The notes beneath the pieces were generated by a model that saw only the letters and a list, made by a program, of their open reading frames with translations, was not told where the DNA came from and ran no database searches. The translations under genes were made by a program, and so were the position numbers. Below are positions 15,526 through 24,031 of a stretch of DNA of 64,000 nucleotides, in pieces (the first letter of the stretch is position 1; the number at the start of each line of letters is the position of its first letter). This DNA comes from Guyparkeria hydrothermalis (GTDB lineage Bacteria > Pseudomonadota > Gammaproteobacteria > Halothiobacillales > Halothiobacillaceae): contig NZ_JAJSED010000001.1 of assembly GCF_023555385.1 (NCBI RefSeq), positions 434,001-498,000 of the forward strand. Direction: 5' to 3'.

Positions 15526-17121
15526 GTGGAGTCGAATCGATCGAGCCCCCTGTTGGAAATCACCGACCTGGACGTGTCGGTGGGTCAAGCCTCGCTGGTA
15601 CGTCGTATCTCCTTGACCGTGGAGGAGGGTGAGCGCCTTGCATTGGTGGGCGAGTCCGGGTCCGGCAAGACCGTGACTGCGCTTTCCATCCTGCGCCTGT
15701 TCGAGGCTAGTGACGCCACGACCAGCGGGCGTATCCGGTTCGAGGGCGAGGACGTCCTCGGCATGAGCGAACCGCGCATCCGTGCCTTGCGCGGCGGCCG
15801 GGTCGGCATGATCTTCCAGGAGCCCATGACTGCGCTCAATCCACTGAAAACGATCGGTGCGCAGATCGCCGAGGTGCTCAGCCGTCACCTGGGGCTGCGC
15901 GGCGAGTCGTTGCGGACGCGTGTCCGGGAGCTGCTCGATCAGGTGCATCTGCCCCAACCCGACCGCGTGATGCGTGCGATGCCCCATCAGCTATCCGGCG
16001 GCCAGCGTCAGCGCGCCATGATCGCCATGGCCATTGCCTGCAATCCCAGTCTGCTGATCGCCGACGAACCGACCACGGCCCTGGATGCCGGCCTGCGCAA
16101 GACCATCATGGACCTCCTGGTGGAGTTGCAGCAGCGCCTCGGCATGAGCCTGCTGTTGATCACGCATGATCTGCCGGTCGTGCGACGTTACGCCGATCGC
16201 GTGGCGGTGATGCGCAACGGACAGATCGTCGAATCCGGGCCGACGGAGACAATCTTTTCCCAGCCCAAGGACGGCTATACGCGCACGCTGCTGGAGGCTC
16301 GGCAGGTGGCGCCGATGATCGATCCGCCTCGATCTGAGGCAGACGAACGGCTTCGTTGCCGTGACCTTCGGGTGGTGGTGGGCAAGCGCCGCTGGCTTGG
16401 TGAGGACACGCGCAGCGAAATTCTCAAGGGCGTCGATCTGGCTCTACATGCGGGCCAGACGCTCGGGGTGGTGGGCGAATCCGGCTCCGGCAAGACCACG
16501 TTGGCCCTGGCGTTGTTGCAGCTGACCGGTGGGGCCAGTGGCGCCGTGTGGCTTGCCGGGCGGCGGGTCGACGAGTTGGCCGAGAAGCGCTTCCGTCCGT
16601 ATCGGCGTGATTTGCAGGTCGTGTTCCAGGATCCCTTCGGTGCCCTGTCACCGCGAATGAACATCGCCCAGATCGTGGGCGAGGGGCTGGATGTCCACGA
16701 ACCCGGCCTGACGCGCAGCGAACGAAACGCGCAAATCGAGCAGGTGCTCACCGAGGTCGGGTTGAGTCCGAAGGTGATGTCCCGCTATCCACACGAATTC
16801 TCCGGGGGGCAGCGCCAGCGCATTGCCATCGCACGAGCGTTGATTCTGAGGCCCAAGGTCCTGATTCTCGACGAGCCGACCAGCGCGCTCGATGCCGCGG
16901 TGCAGCTGCAGGTGCTGCGGCTGCTGCGCGACCTTCAGGCCGAGCACGGCCTGACCTATCTTCTGATCACCCATGATCTCGCCGTGGTGCGGGCATTGGC
17001 GCATCACGTGGTGGTGATGCTTGACGGCGAAGTGATCGAGAGCGGACAGACGGAGACGCTGCTGAGCAATCCGAGCCACGACTACACGCGGCAACTCATC
17101 GACAGTGCCTTGATGGCCTGA
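15526..17121 (+). CDS. Double-cassette peptide ABC transporter ATPase (YejF-like)
   Basis: This 531-residue protein carries two complete ABC cassettes. Each has Walker A GESGSGKT, signature LSGGQRQR or FSGGQRQR, Walker B LLIADEP or LILDEP, and a switch histidine in LLITHDL. The layout matches YejF-type ATPases that energise oligopeptide or microcin C-like import. GTG 15526 was chosen because GAGGA precedes it and the protein then starts just before the first cassette (LLEITDLDVS). The frame is open upstream but that part looks non-coding. No permease or binding protein gene is adjacent, so its partners must be encoded elsewhere. Confidence 0.85.
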   Translation: MESNRSSPLLEITDLDVSVGQASLVRRISLTVEEGERLALVGESGSGKTVTALSILRLFEASDATTSGRIRFEGEDVLGMSEPRIRALRGGRVGMIFQEPMTALNPLKTIGAQIAEVLSRHLGLRGESLRTRVRELLDQVHLPQPDRVMRAMPHQLSGGQRQRAMIAMAIACNPSLLIADEPTTALDAGLRKTIMDLLVELQQRLGMSLLLITHDLPVVRRYADRVAVMRNGQIVESGPTETIFSQPKDGYTRTLLEARQVAPMIDPPRSEADERLRCRDLRVVVGKRRWLGEDTRSEILKGVDLALHAGQTLGVVGESGSGKTTLALALLQLTGGASGAVWLAGRRVDELAEKRFRPYRRDLQVVFQDPFGALSPRMNIAQIVGEGLDVHEPGLTRSERNAQIEQVLTEVGLSPKVMSRYPHEFSGGQRQRIAIARALILRPKVLILDEPTSALDAAVQLQVLRLLRDLQAEHGLTYLLITHDLAVVRALAHHVVVMLDGEVIESGQTETLLSNPSHDYTRQLIDSALMA

Positions 17122-17160
17122 TTGTGGTCCGGGCCGTGACGACACCGAATCGTCGAAAAT

Positions 17161-17189
17161 AAAAAAAGCCAGGCCGATAGGGCCTGGCT
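17161..17189 (-). terminator. Intrinsic terminator downstream of fabB
   Basis: On the minus strand a perfect AGCCAGGCC/GGCCTGGCT stem with a five-base loop is followed by a run of seven T residues, about 30 bases after the fabB stop codon. Confidence 0.88.
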
Positions 17190-17217
17190 CGATAACGCCG
17201 CCGGTCTGCTGGAGCGA

Positions 17218-18435
17218 TCAGTCCTTGAAGCGCTCCATCACCAACGAGGCGTTGGTGCCGCCGAAGCCGAAGCTGTTGGAGAGGATCGTGTCGATCCGCT
17301 TGCCTTCGAGCTTCTCGGTGGCGATGTTCGCATTTTCGGCTTCCGGCTCGAGGTTCTCGACGTTGGCCGAGGCCGCGACGAAGTCATTCTGCATCATCAG
17401 CAGCGAGTAGATCGCCTCGTGGACGCCTGCCGCGCCCAGCGCATGGCCGGAGAGCGACTTGGTCGAGGTGACGATCGGCTGGTGGTCGCCGAAGACCTCG
17501 GTCATCGCCTGCAGCTCGCGCAGGTCGCCCACCTTGGTGCTGGTGCCGTGTGCGTTGACGTAGTCGATCGGTGCATCGACGGTCGCCAGCGCCTGCTGCA
17601 TGCAGCGCACCGCGCCTTCGCCGGACGGCTGGACCATGTCGTAGCCGTCGGACGTGGCGCCGTAGCCGGTGACCTCGGCGATGATGTTCGCGCCACGGGC
17701 CTGGGCATGCTCGAGCGACTCGAGTACCACCATGCCGCCGCCGCCGGCGATGACGAAGCCGTCACGGTCGACGTCGTAGGGACGCGAGGCCTTGTCCGGG
17801 GTGTCGTTGAAGTTCGAGGACAGGGCGCCCATGGCGTCGAACATCGCCGACAGCGACCAGTGCAGCTCCTCGCCGCCACCGGCGAAGATCACGTCCTGCT
17901 TGCCGAACTGGATCTGCTCGACGCCGGCGCCGATGCAGTGCGCGGAAGTCGAGCAGGCCGAGCTGATCGAGTAGTTGATGCCCTTGATCTTGAACGGCGT
18001 GGCGAGGCAGGCAGAGGTTGTCGAGCCCATGGTCCGGGTGACCATGTAGGGGCCGACGCGCTTTATGCCGCGCTCGCGGGCGACGTCCGCCGTCTGGACG
18101 ATGTTCTCGCAGGAGGAGCCACCGGACCCGGTGATCAGGCCGGCGCGCGGGGTGGAGACCTGCTCCTCGGTCAGGCCGGCCTGCTCGATCGCCTCCTGCA
18201 TCGCCAGGTAGTTGTAGGCGGCAGCGGAGCCCATGAATCGCATCAGCTTGCGATCGATGTGCTCGGACGGATCGATCTTGAGGGTGCCGGCGACGTGCGA
18301 GCGGAAACCATGCTCGACCTGTTCCGGATTGCGCTCGATACCGGAGCGACCTTCCTTCAACGAGGCGAGCACCTCTTTGCAGTTGTTACCCAGGCTGGAC
18401 ACGATGCCCATGCCGGTAATGACGACTCGGCGCAT
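17218..18435 (-). CDS. fabB: 3-oxoacyl-ACP synthase I (FabB)
   Basis: This 405-residue enzyme condenses acyl-ACP with malonyl-ACP in fatty-acid elongation and is required for unsaturated fatty acids. The active-site triad is clear: Cys161 in [10 protein letters not shown], His296 in [11 protein letters not shown] and His331 in [10 protein letters not shown]. It lies directly after fabA with a 9-base gap, the standard gammaproteobacterial fabAB operon for anaerobic-type unsaturated fatty-acid synthesis. An intrinsic terminator follows. Length and start agree with FabB. Confidence 0.97.
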   Translation of the reverse strand: MRRVVITGMGIVSSLGNNCKEVLASLKEGRSGIERNPEQVEHGFRSHVAGTLKIDPSEHIDRKLMRFMGSAAAYNYLAMQEAIEQAGLTEEQVSTPRAGLITGSGGSSCENIVQTADVARERGIKRVGPYMVTRTMGSTTSACLATPFKIKGINYSISSACSTSAHCIGAGVEQIQFGKQDVIFAGGGEELHWSLSAMFDAMGALSSNFNDTPDKASRPYDVDRDGFVIAGGGGMVVLESLEHAQARGANIIAEVTGYGATSDGYDMVQPSGEGAVRCMQQALATVDAPIDYVNAHGTSTKVGDLRELQAMTEVFGDHQPIVTSTKSLSGHALGAAGVHEAIYSLLMMQNDFVAASANVENLEPEAENANIATEKLEGKRIDTILSNSFGFGGTNASLVMERFKD

Positions 18436-18443
18436 TATAGAGC

Positions 18444-18962
18444 TTACTCCGAAAGTGCTTCTGTACTGGTGAACAGTCCGACGCGAAGGTCTTTGGCCTC
18501 GTAGATGACCGTGCCGTCGCAGAGCATCTGCGCATCGGCAATACCCATGGTCAGCTTGCGCATGATGACGCGCTTCATCTGCACGCGGTATTCGACCTTC
18601 TTGTTCCTCGGCAGAACCTGTCCCGAGAATTTTACATCACCAACGCCCAACGCGCGTCCGTGACCTTTGCCACCGCTCCAGCCGAGGAAGAAGCCGACCA
18701 GCTGCCACATGGCGTCGAGGCCGAGGCAGCCCGGCATGACCGGGTCGCCTTCGAAATGGCAGCCGAAGAACCAGAGATCCGGGTGGATCGACAGTTCAGC
18801 ATGCATTTCGCCCTTGCCGAATTCGCCGCCTTCGTCGGTGATGAGGTTGATGCGGTCGAACATCAGCATCGGCGGCAGCGGCAGCTGCGCATTGCCCGGG
18901 CCGAACATCTCGCCCTTGGCGCAACGGATCAGATCATCGTACTCGAAGCTGGTTTGGGACAT
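18444..18962 (-). CDS. fabA: 3-hydroxydecanoyl-ACP dehydratase/isomerase (FabA)
   Basis: The start at 18962 gives exactly 172 residues, the same as E. coli FabA. An open extension upstream is not part of the family. The catalytic His69 is in [14 protein letters not shown] and Asp83 in GLDAMWQ, one position from the E. coli numbering. The enzyme dehydrates 3-hydroxyacyl-ACP and isomerises trans-2- to cis-3-decenoyl-ACP, committing carbon to unsaturated fatty acids that FabB then elongates. It diverges from the cytochrome c'-like gene at 19108. Confidence 0.97.
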   Translation of the reverse strand: MSQTSFEYDDLIRCAKGEMFGPGNAQLPLPPMLMFDRINLITDEGGEFGKGEMHAELSIHPDLWFFGCHFEGDPVMPGCLGLDAMWQLVGFFLGWSGGKGHGRALGVGDVKFSGQVLPRNKKVEYRVQMKRVIMRKLTMGIADAQMLCDGTVIYEAKDLRVGLFTSTEALSE

Positions 18963-19107
18963 GCGTATTCCTGGCGCAAAAACGCGAATGGTACCGAAAT
19001 CGGGCGCGCGACGCAGCCTGTGGGAAATCACGCGGCTTGCGCGCATGCGTCCTGAACTATGCTCTCAGGCGTATAACCCCGAGCTGACGTGATGGAGGTG
19101 GCTCTGG

Positions 19108-19563
19108 ATGAAACGATGCACAACCCAGCTGATCCCTGCTGTCTTCGCTGCGCTGACGCTGGCCGGGCCGGCCATTGGTAGCGAGGGCGAGGATCGACAC
19201 GACCGCGTTCACGAGTTTCACGAAATGATGGAGCAACTGGGCGAGCACACGCAACGTATCGTTCAGGCGATCAACCATGAGGACTGGGAATGGGTGGCCA
19301 GCGAGGCGCGTGCCATCGCCGAGCATTCCCGGCCACCCGCCGAGGAGCGACGACGGATCAGGGCGTTTACGGGGGACCGTCATGCGAAATTCGCCGAGTA
19401 CGACAAGGCGGTGCATTCGGATGCGGCGGAACTGGCGGAGAGCGCCGACGAAGGCGATGGCCGTGAAGTGATCAACGCTTTTGCGCGCCTGCAGACGTCC
19501 TGTCTCGACTGTCATGGCGCGTTTCGCGCCGAGTTCCGCCGGCACTTCTACCTGACCGAGTAG
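19108..19563 (+). CDS. Exported cytochrome c'-like monohaem protein
   Basis: This 151-residue protein starts after a GGAGGTGG site and has a signal peptide ending near AIGSEG. The mature part is predicted to be all-helical. A single haem site CLDCH lies near the C-terminus (about residues 132-136) in LQTSCLDCHGAFRAEF, the layout of cytochrome c' four-helix bundles. Cytochromes c' bind NO or act in electron transfer. The role here is not shown. An intrinsic terminator follows, so it is a single-gene unit. Confidence 0.75.
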   Translation: MKRCTTQLIPAVFAALTLAGPAIGSEGEDRHDRVHEFHEMMEQLGEHTQRIVQAINHEDWEWVASEARAIAEHSRPPAEERRRIRAFTGDRHAKFAEYDKAVHSDAAELAESADEGDGREVINAFARLQTSCLDCHGAFRAEFRRHFYLTE

Positions 19564-19587
19564 CGCTTGGAAGCGGGGCGGACGAGG

Positions 19588-19623
19588 CCCGGCGAACCGA
19601 GGATGGGGTTCGTCGGGTTTTTT
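19588..19623 (+). terminator. Intrinsic terminator after the cytochrome c'-like gene
   Basis: The stem CCCGGCGAACC/GGTTCGTCGGG has one mismatch and is followed by six T residues, about 25 bases after the stop codon at 19563. Confidence 0.85.
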
Positions 19624-19632
19624 GTTGCCCGC

Positions 19633-20040
19633 TTACGGGGTCCGACTGGCGCCGAGCGATCCGACTAACCAACCCAGCCAGCCGAGCATCAGGAGCAGGC
19701 CACCCAGCGGTGTCAGTGCCCCCGGCCACGGTGCGGCAAACAGGGCCAGCGCATACAGGCTGCCGGCGAAGAGAGCCAGGCCCAGGCACCAGGCCAGGGC
19801 AATCCCCCGGCGCCAAAGGGCGGTAGACGGCCAGAAGGCCAGGATCATCAATCCCAGGCTGTGGACCAGGTGGAACAGGGTGGCCGTATCCAGCTGACGC
19901 TGGTAGGTGAGTGCGCTCGGGGCAAGAGGCCCGTGGGCGCCGATGGCGCCAAGCACCACCGCCACCAGCCCGCTTGCCAGACCGAGGGCGAGGACGAGCC
20001 GGTCTGGCAAGCGGTGCGGGTGGGTCGAGCTGTCTGCCAT
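19633..20040 (-). CDS. DUF423 (YgdD-like) inner-membrane protein
   Basis: This 135-residue protein has four predicted transmembrane helices. The GAIGAHG motif in the first helix region and the pattern TATLFHLVHSLGLM and PLGGLLLMLGWLGW are typical of DUF423/YgdD proteins. Their function is unknown. The gene ends against the terminator of the convergent cytochrome gene and starts about 50 bases downstream of the small acidic gene on the same strand. Confidence 0.85.
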   Translation of the reverse strand: MADSSTHPHRLPDRLVLALGLASGLVAVVLGAIGAHGPLAPSALTYQRQLDTATLFHLVHSLGLMILAFWPSTALWRRGIALAWCLGLALFAGSLYALALFAAPWPGALTPLGGLLLMLGWLGWLVGSLGASRTP

Positions 20041-20090
20041 GTGGCGACTCCGTCAGGGTGGCGATTCGGAAACGTGGCGCGACATCGATC

Positions 20091-20270
20091 TCAGAAATCG
20101 TCGTCCATCGCCGCGCGCAGTCGTCGTTCCTCTAGCAGGTCGTCGAGACGCCGGCGGGCATCCTTGTGACCGGCAATGCTGTCGAGCAGGTTATCGCTTT
20201 CCTGCTCGTCGTCCGAATCGTCGTCGTCCCAGGCGTCGTCGAGATCCTGGTAGTCGGTTTCCTTGCTCAT
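20091..20270 (-). CDS. Small acidic protein of the PA3496 family (putative regulator)
   Basis: This 59-residue protein starts at ATG 20270 behind GGGGAGA. The first half is very acidic (DDAWDDDDSDDEQESD). The second half holds the conserved ARRRLDDLLEERRLR helix found in small gammaproteobacterial proteins annotated as PA3496-family putative regulators. The frame is open further upstream, but that part has no family resemblance. Function is unknown. It sits between fis and a DUF423 gene on the same strand. Confidence 0.75.
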   Translation of the reverse strand: MSKETDYQDLDDAWDDDDSDDEQESDNLLDSIAGHKDARRRLDDLLEERRLRAAMDDDF

Positions 20271-20638
20271 GTCTGTCTCCCCGAGATCAATACGTTCAAG
20301 GCGCGCGGTGTGGCCGCGTCGCGTTGGCATCGATCGACGGTCATGGCGAAGGCGTCGGACGCCGATATCCCTTTGGGCCATCATGGAACCCGGATGCGGG
20401 AGGAGGCTCCTCGCGGCATCCGGGCCGGCACCCGACTCCCGAGGCTGACCAGCCGATTTCCGGCGCGTTATACCGCGTTTTTCCGGGGTGGAAAAGCAAA
20501 ATATCGATCGGATTGGGAAGAGGGACGTGGCGCCGTTTGCGCGCATACAACAGCGGGTCGGAAGTCGCGTGGCAGAGGTGCCAGCGTCAACGTCGAATCA
20601 GCGGGAAGAAGTGCCGGGAAAAGTGGACCCAGCCGGGC
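20271..20638. other. Intergenic region between the small acidic gene and fis
   Basis: These 368 bases hold no recognisable gene. The part next to 20271 holds the leader of the small acidic gene and a candidate promoter near 20467-20495. The part next to fis shows no convincing terminator: some GC-rich inverted sequence is present but no T-run. No known RNA family was recognised. Confidence 0.5.
20467..20495 (-). promoter_or_regulatory. Candidate sigma70 promoter for the small acidic gene
   Basis: On the minus strand a TATAAC -10 (20472-20467) stands 17 bases from TTTTCC (20495-20490), with an AT-rich stretch upstream in an otherwise GC-rich region. It would give a leader of nearly 190 bases before the start at 20270. 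The -35 match is weak. Confidence 0.35.
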
Positions 20639-20947
20639 TCAGATGAGGTCGTGGTCGCGGAGCTTTTTTCGCAGGGTGCTGCGGTTGATGCCCAGGCAGG
20701 CGGCCGCGCGGCTCTGGTTGTGATCGCAACGCTCGAGGACGCGGGCTAGCAGCGGGCGTTCGACCTGGCCCATTACCAGCTGGTAGAGGTTGCTGGGCTG
20801 ATCTTCCTCGAACGCGTCCCAGAGGATGTCGAGCGCGTCGATGATGGTCTCGTGCACGTCACGGTGGCACTCGGCCGCGCGGCGAGCGGTTCCGTTGAGG
20901 GCGGGTGCGGAGTCGGCGGATGTGCTGGTGGAGTAGGTCATGGTCAT
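20639..20947 (-). CDS. fis: Nucleoid-associated regulator Fis
   Basis: This protein of about 102 residues (100 if the second ATG at 20941 is used) resembles E. coli Fis (98). A short N-terminal arm leads to YQLVMGQVERPLLARVLE, then the helix-turn-helix NQSRAAACLGINRSTLRKKL at the C-terminus, which nearly matches E. coli [20 protein letters not shown]. It bends DNA and tunes rRNA and other promoters. It follows dusB on the same strand, the conserved dusB-fis operon. The start codon is uncertain because no ribosome-binding site stands out; the frame is also open upstream to 21022. Confidence 0.92.
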   Translation of the reverse strand: MTMTYSTSTSADSAPALNGTARRAAECHRDVHETIIDALDILWDAFEEDQPSNLYQLVMGQVERPLLARVLERCDHNQSRAAACLGINRSTLRKKLRDHDLI

Positions 20948-21069
20948 GAACACAACGCTGCTTGGCTGGGCCCTCCGGCCGGCGTGATGAATGACCTTCA
21001 TCAGGCCGACCGACCTTTTCACCGATCCGTATGTGATCGGCTATCCGGGATGCCGTTGCGGCAAGCGTC

Positions 21070-22098
21070 CTAGGTCAGGTCGGCCTCCCGCCGGTCGAGC
21101 CAATGGCGCTGGGACTCGATGGTCTCCAGCCGGTTGAACTCCTTGCGCATCCCTTCCTCAATCGGGAGCCGTGAAGAATACCACCCCCAGTGCTTCCTCG
21201 CGATGCGAACGCCCATCACATTTCCGTAATGGGAATAAATTTTCTCGAATTGCGCTCTCACGAAACTCATGATCTCGGTCGGGGCAGGCTCCTCGGGCAC
21301 GCCGCGGTTCTCGAGGGCGGCGCGCAGTTGGGCGAAGAGCCACGGCCGGCCGAAGGCTGCCCGGCCGATCATCAGTCCGGCCGCACCGGTGGCCGAGAGC
21401 ACGTGGAAGGCGTCCGGAACGGAGTCGATGTCGCCGTTGGCCAGGACCGGGATGCCACGCTCGGCAACCACCTGCGCGATGGTGTCGTATTCGGCCGAGC
21501 CGGTGTATTTTTGAGCCCGTGTTCGTCCGTGAATGCTCAGCATGGCAATGCCGGCGTTCTCGGCGATGTGGGCGATTTCGGGGGCATTGCGCTGCGAGTC
21601 GTCGGGACCGGTGCGCATCTTCAACGTGACCGGGCAGGGCACGGCTTCGACGGTTGCCTCGAGGAGCCGGGCGACGGTGTCGGGCTCGGCCATCAGCGCC
21701 GAGCCGGCGGCCTTTCGGCAGACCTTCTTGGCCGGACAGCCAAGGTTGATATCGATGATCTGCGCGCCGTCGGCGTAGGCCTGACGGGCGGCTTGGGCCA
21801 GGTCGTCGGGGTCGTTGCCGAGTAACTGGACGGCACGCGGCTCGGGGTCGTCGGGGCGTAGCCGACGTTGTTCACTCTTGCGCGTGTTGCGCAGCTCGGG
21901 CTTGCTGCTGACCATCTCGTTGATCACGAGACCCGCACCCTGGTCGTGGCAAAGCTGGCGGAACGGGCGATCGGAAATGCCGGCCATGGGGGCAAGCGCC
22001 AGCGGGAAATCGATGCGTACCCGTTCGTCCCGCCCGACCAGTTCGATCGGCCTCAGGTGGGCGCCGCTATCGGGCTTACTGGTGGGCACGCACGTCAA
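21070..22098 (-). CDS. dusB: tRNA-dihydrouridine synthase B (DusB)
   Basis: This protein of about 342 residues is an FMN enzyme that reduces a uridine in the tRNA D-loop. LALAPMAGISDRPFR is the FMN-binding strand. The catalytic cysteine lies in NLGCPAKKVCRKAAGSAL, a strong DusB/NifR3 signature. Later motifs are KMRTG, IHGRTRAQKYTG and GDIDS. Fis is encoded just downstream as in many gammaproteobacteria. The start is uncertain: TTG 22098 or GTG 22089 both overlap the TRAP permease gene, so expression may be coupled to it. Confidence 0.95.
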   Translation of the reverse strand: MTCVPTSKPDSGAHLRPIELVGRDERVRIDFPLALAPMAGISDRPFRQLCHDQGAGLVINEMVSSKPELRNTRKSEQRRLRPDDPEPRAVQLLGNDPDDLAQAARQAYADGAQIIDINLGCPAKKVCRKAAGSALMAEPDTVARLLEATVEAVPCPVTLKMRTGPDDSQRNAPEIAHIAENAGIAMLSIHGRTRAQKYTGSAEYDTIAQVVAERGIPVLANGDIDSVPDAFHVLSATGAAGLMIGRAAFGRPWLFAQLRAALENRGVPEEPAPTEIMSFVRAQFEKIYSHYGNVMGVRIARKHWGWYSSRLPIEEGMRKEFNRLETIESQRHWLDRREADLT

Positions 22099-23461
22099 GG
22101 CTTTCCGGCAACCACGTGACGAGATCGGGGAACAGCACCAGCAAGGCGATGACCGCGATCTGAATGGCGATGAAGGGCAGCACGCCGCGGTAGATCTGGC
22201 GCGTCTCGATGCTGGCCGGCGCCGCCCCGCGCAGATAGAACAGTGAGAAACCGAACGGCGGGGTGAGGAAGCTCGTCTGCAGGTTGACCGCGAGCAGCAC
22301 GCCCAGCCAGACCGGGTCGATGCCCATCATCAGCAGTACCGGCGCGACGATGGGTACCACGACGAAGGTAATCTCGATGAAATCGAGCATGAAGCCCAGC
22401 AGGAACACGACCACCATCACTAGCAGTAGGGCGGTCATGGCGCCGCCGGGCAGTCCGGAGAGCAGGTCGTGGACCAGCGCGTCTCCGCCAAAGCCGCGGA
22501 AGACCAGCGAGAAGATCGAGGCGCCGATGAAGATCATGAACACCATCGCCGTCACGCGCAGGGTCGACGTCAGGCTGTCCTGCAGGACCGGCCAGGTCAG
22601 GCGCCGCTTGAGCAGGGCCAGCAGCAGGGCACCCACGGCTCCCACGCCCGCCGCTTCTGTCGGCGTGGCGATTCCGCCCATGATCGATCCCAGTACCAGC
22701 ACGATGAGAAGGATCGGCGGTGCCAGTGCCAGCAGCAGGCGGCCGATTGGCGGTCGCTGCGCGAGTTCATCGGCGGTGAGTCCCGGTACGCGGTGCGGCT
22801 GGCGCCACGCGACGAACAGGATGTAGGCGGCATAGGCACCCACGAGGATTAGGCCGGGAATCAGTGCGCCGCTGAACAGATCGCCCACGGCGACCGTTTC
22901 CGGCGAGAAGATGCCCTGTTCCAGCTGGGCCTGGGTATAGGCGTTGGAGAGCTGGTCGCCGAGCAGTACAAGGATGATCGACGGCGGGATGATCTGCCCC
23001 AGCGTGCCGGCGGCTGCCACCGAGCCGCTGGCCAGGCGCGGGTCGTAGCCACGGCGCAGCATGACGGGCAGCGCGATCAGGCCGAGTGTGACCACGGTGG
23101 CCCCGACGATGCCTGTACTGGCGGCGAGAATCGCGCCGACCAGCATCATCGACAGGCCCAATCCGCCGGGGCGGCGGCCGAATAGCGCGCTCATGTTCTC
23201 GAGCAGATCGTCGGCCACGCGTGCCTTTTCCAGCAGCACGCCCATCAGAACGAACAGCGGCACAGCCACCAGCGTCTGGTTGAGCATGATGCCGAACAGC
23301 CGGTTCGGGGTCGCACCCAGCAGGGCGTAGTCGAACTGGCCGAGCAGGGTGCCGAGCCCGGCGAACAGCAGCGAGACGCCGGCGAGCGTGAAGGCGACCG
23401 GAAAGCCGCTCAGCAGGGCGGCGAACACGGTCACGATCATGAGGAGAAGCAACCACTCCAT
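22076..23461 (-). CDS. dctM: TRAP transporter large permease (DctM family)
   Basis: This 461-residue protein has about 12 predicted helices and the DctM motifs SGFPVAFTLAGV, PLFVLMGVLLEKAR, STGIVGATVV, GTLGQIIPPSI and PTEAAGVGAVGALLLALL. With DctQ it forms the sodium-driven permease that takes substrate from a periplasmic binding protein. A GGAGGG site inside the end of dctQ precedes the ATG. The substrate is unknown. No binding protein gene is adjacent, since dusB follows and thrB precedes the pair. Confidence 0.93.
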   Translation of the reverse strand: MEWLLLLMIVTVFAALLSGFPVAFTLAGVSLLFAGLGTLLGQFDYALLGATPNRLFGIMLNQTLVAVPLFVLMGVLLEKARVADDLLENMSALFGRRPGGLGLSMMLVGAILAASTGIVGATVVTLGLIALPVMLRRGYDPRLASGSVAAAGTLGQIIPPSIILVLLGDQLSNAYTQAQLEQGIFSPETVAVGDLFSGALIPGLILVGAYAAYILFVAWRQPHRVPGLTADELAQRPPIGRLLLALAPPILLIVLVLGSIMGGIATPTEAAGVGAVGALLLALLKRRLTWPVLQDSLTSTLRVTAMVFMIFIGASIFSLVFRGFGGDALVHDLLSGLPGGAMTALLLVMVVVFLLGFMLDFIEITFVVVPIVAPVLLMMGIDPVWLGVLLAVNLQTSFLTPPFGFSLFYLRGAAPASIETRQIYRGVLPFIAIQIAVIALLVLFPDLVTWLPESLDVRAHQ

Positions 23462-23464
23462 GGC

Positions 23465-24031
23465 TTACATTCCCTCCTCGATCGAGCCGTGATCGGGTTC
23501 GGTCGGCGACTGGTGGCGCAGACGGGCGATCTGGCGAAGCAGTTCGACCAGGCCCTGCCAGAACAGCAGCGCCGGCATCACGATCAGCAGGCTTTTCAGC
23601 AGGTAGAGCAGCGGGATGCCGCCGGGCTCGGGCGAACCCTCGCGCATCGCCCAGCTGTTGCCGACGTACTCGAAGCTGCTGACGGCGATGAACAGGCAGA
23701 CCGGCCAAAGCAGCAGCACGATGCCGACGATCTCGATCCATGCACGCCGCCGTGGCGAGGCGCCGCGCGAGAGCACGTCAACCCGTACGTGACCGTCGTG
23801 GCGGTAGGTGTAGCCCATGCCGAGCATGAACATCAGCGCGAACCAGTAGTAGATCGATTCGGACAGCCACTGGTTGCTGTCGGACAGCCCGTAACGCAGT
23901 GCGACCACGCCGAACACGGTCAGCGTGAGCAGCAGGCCAAGCCAGGCGGTGATACGCCCGATCCACTCGTTGACCCGGTCGAGACGGTCGACCAGCGTTG
24001 TCAGCCGGCTGGATGGTCGGGCGTCGCTCAT
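23465..24031 (-). CDS. dctQ: TRAP transporter small permease (DctQ family)
   Basis: This 188-residue protein has four predicted helices and the DctQ pattern YWFALMFMLGMGYTYRHDGHVRVDVLS. It lies 3 bases before dctM. Its start overlaps the thrB stop (ATGA). It is the membrane partner of DctM. The N-terminal EWIGRITAWLGLLLTL segment is typical for the family. Confidence 0.9.
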   Translation of the reverse strand: MSDARPSSRLTTLVDRLDRVNEWIGRITAWLGLLLTLTVFGVVALRYGLSDSNQWLSESIYYWFALMFMLGMGYTYRHDGHVRVDVLSRGASPRRRAWIEIVGIVLLLWPVCLFIAVSSFEYVGNSWAMREGSPEPGGIPLLYLLKSLLIVMPALLFWQGLVELLRQIARLRHQSPTEPDHGSIEEGM

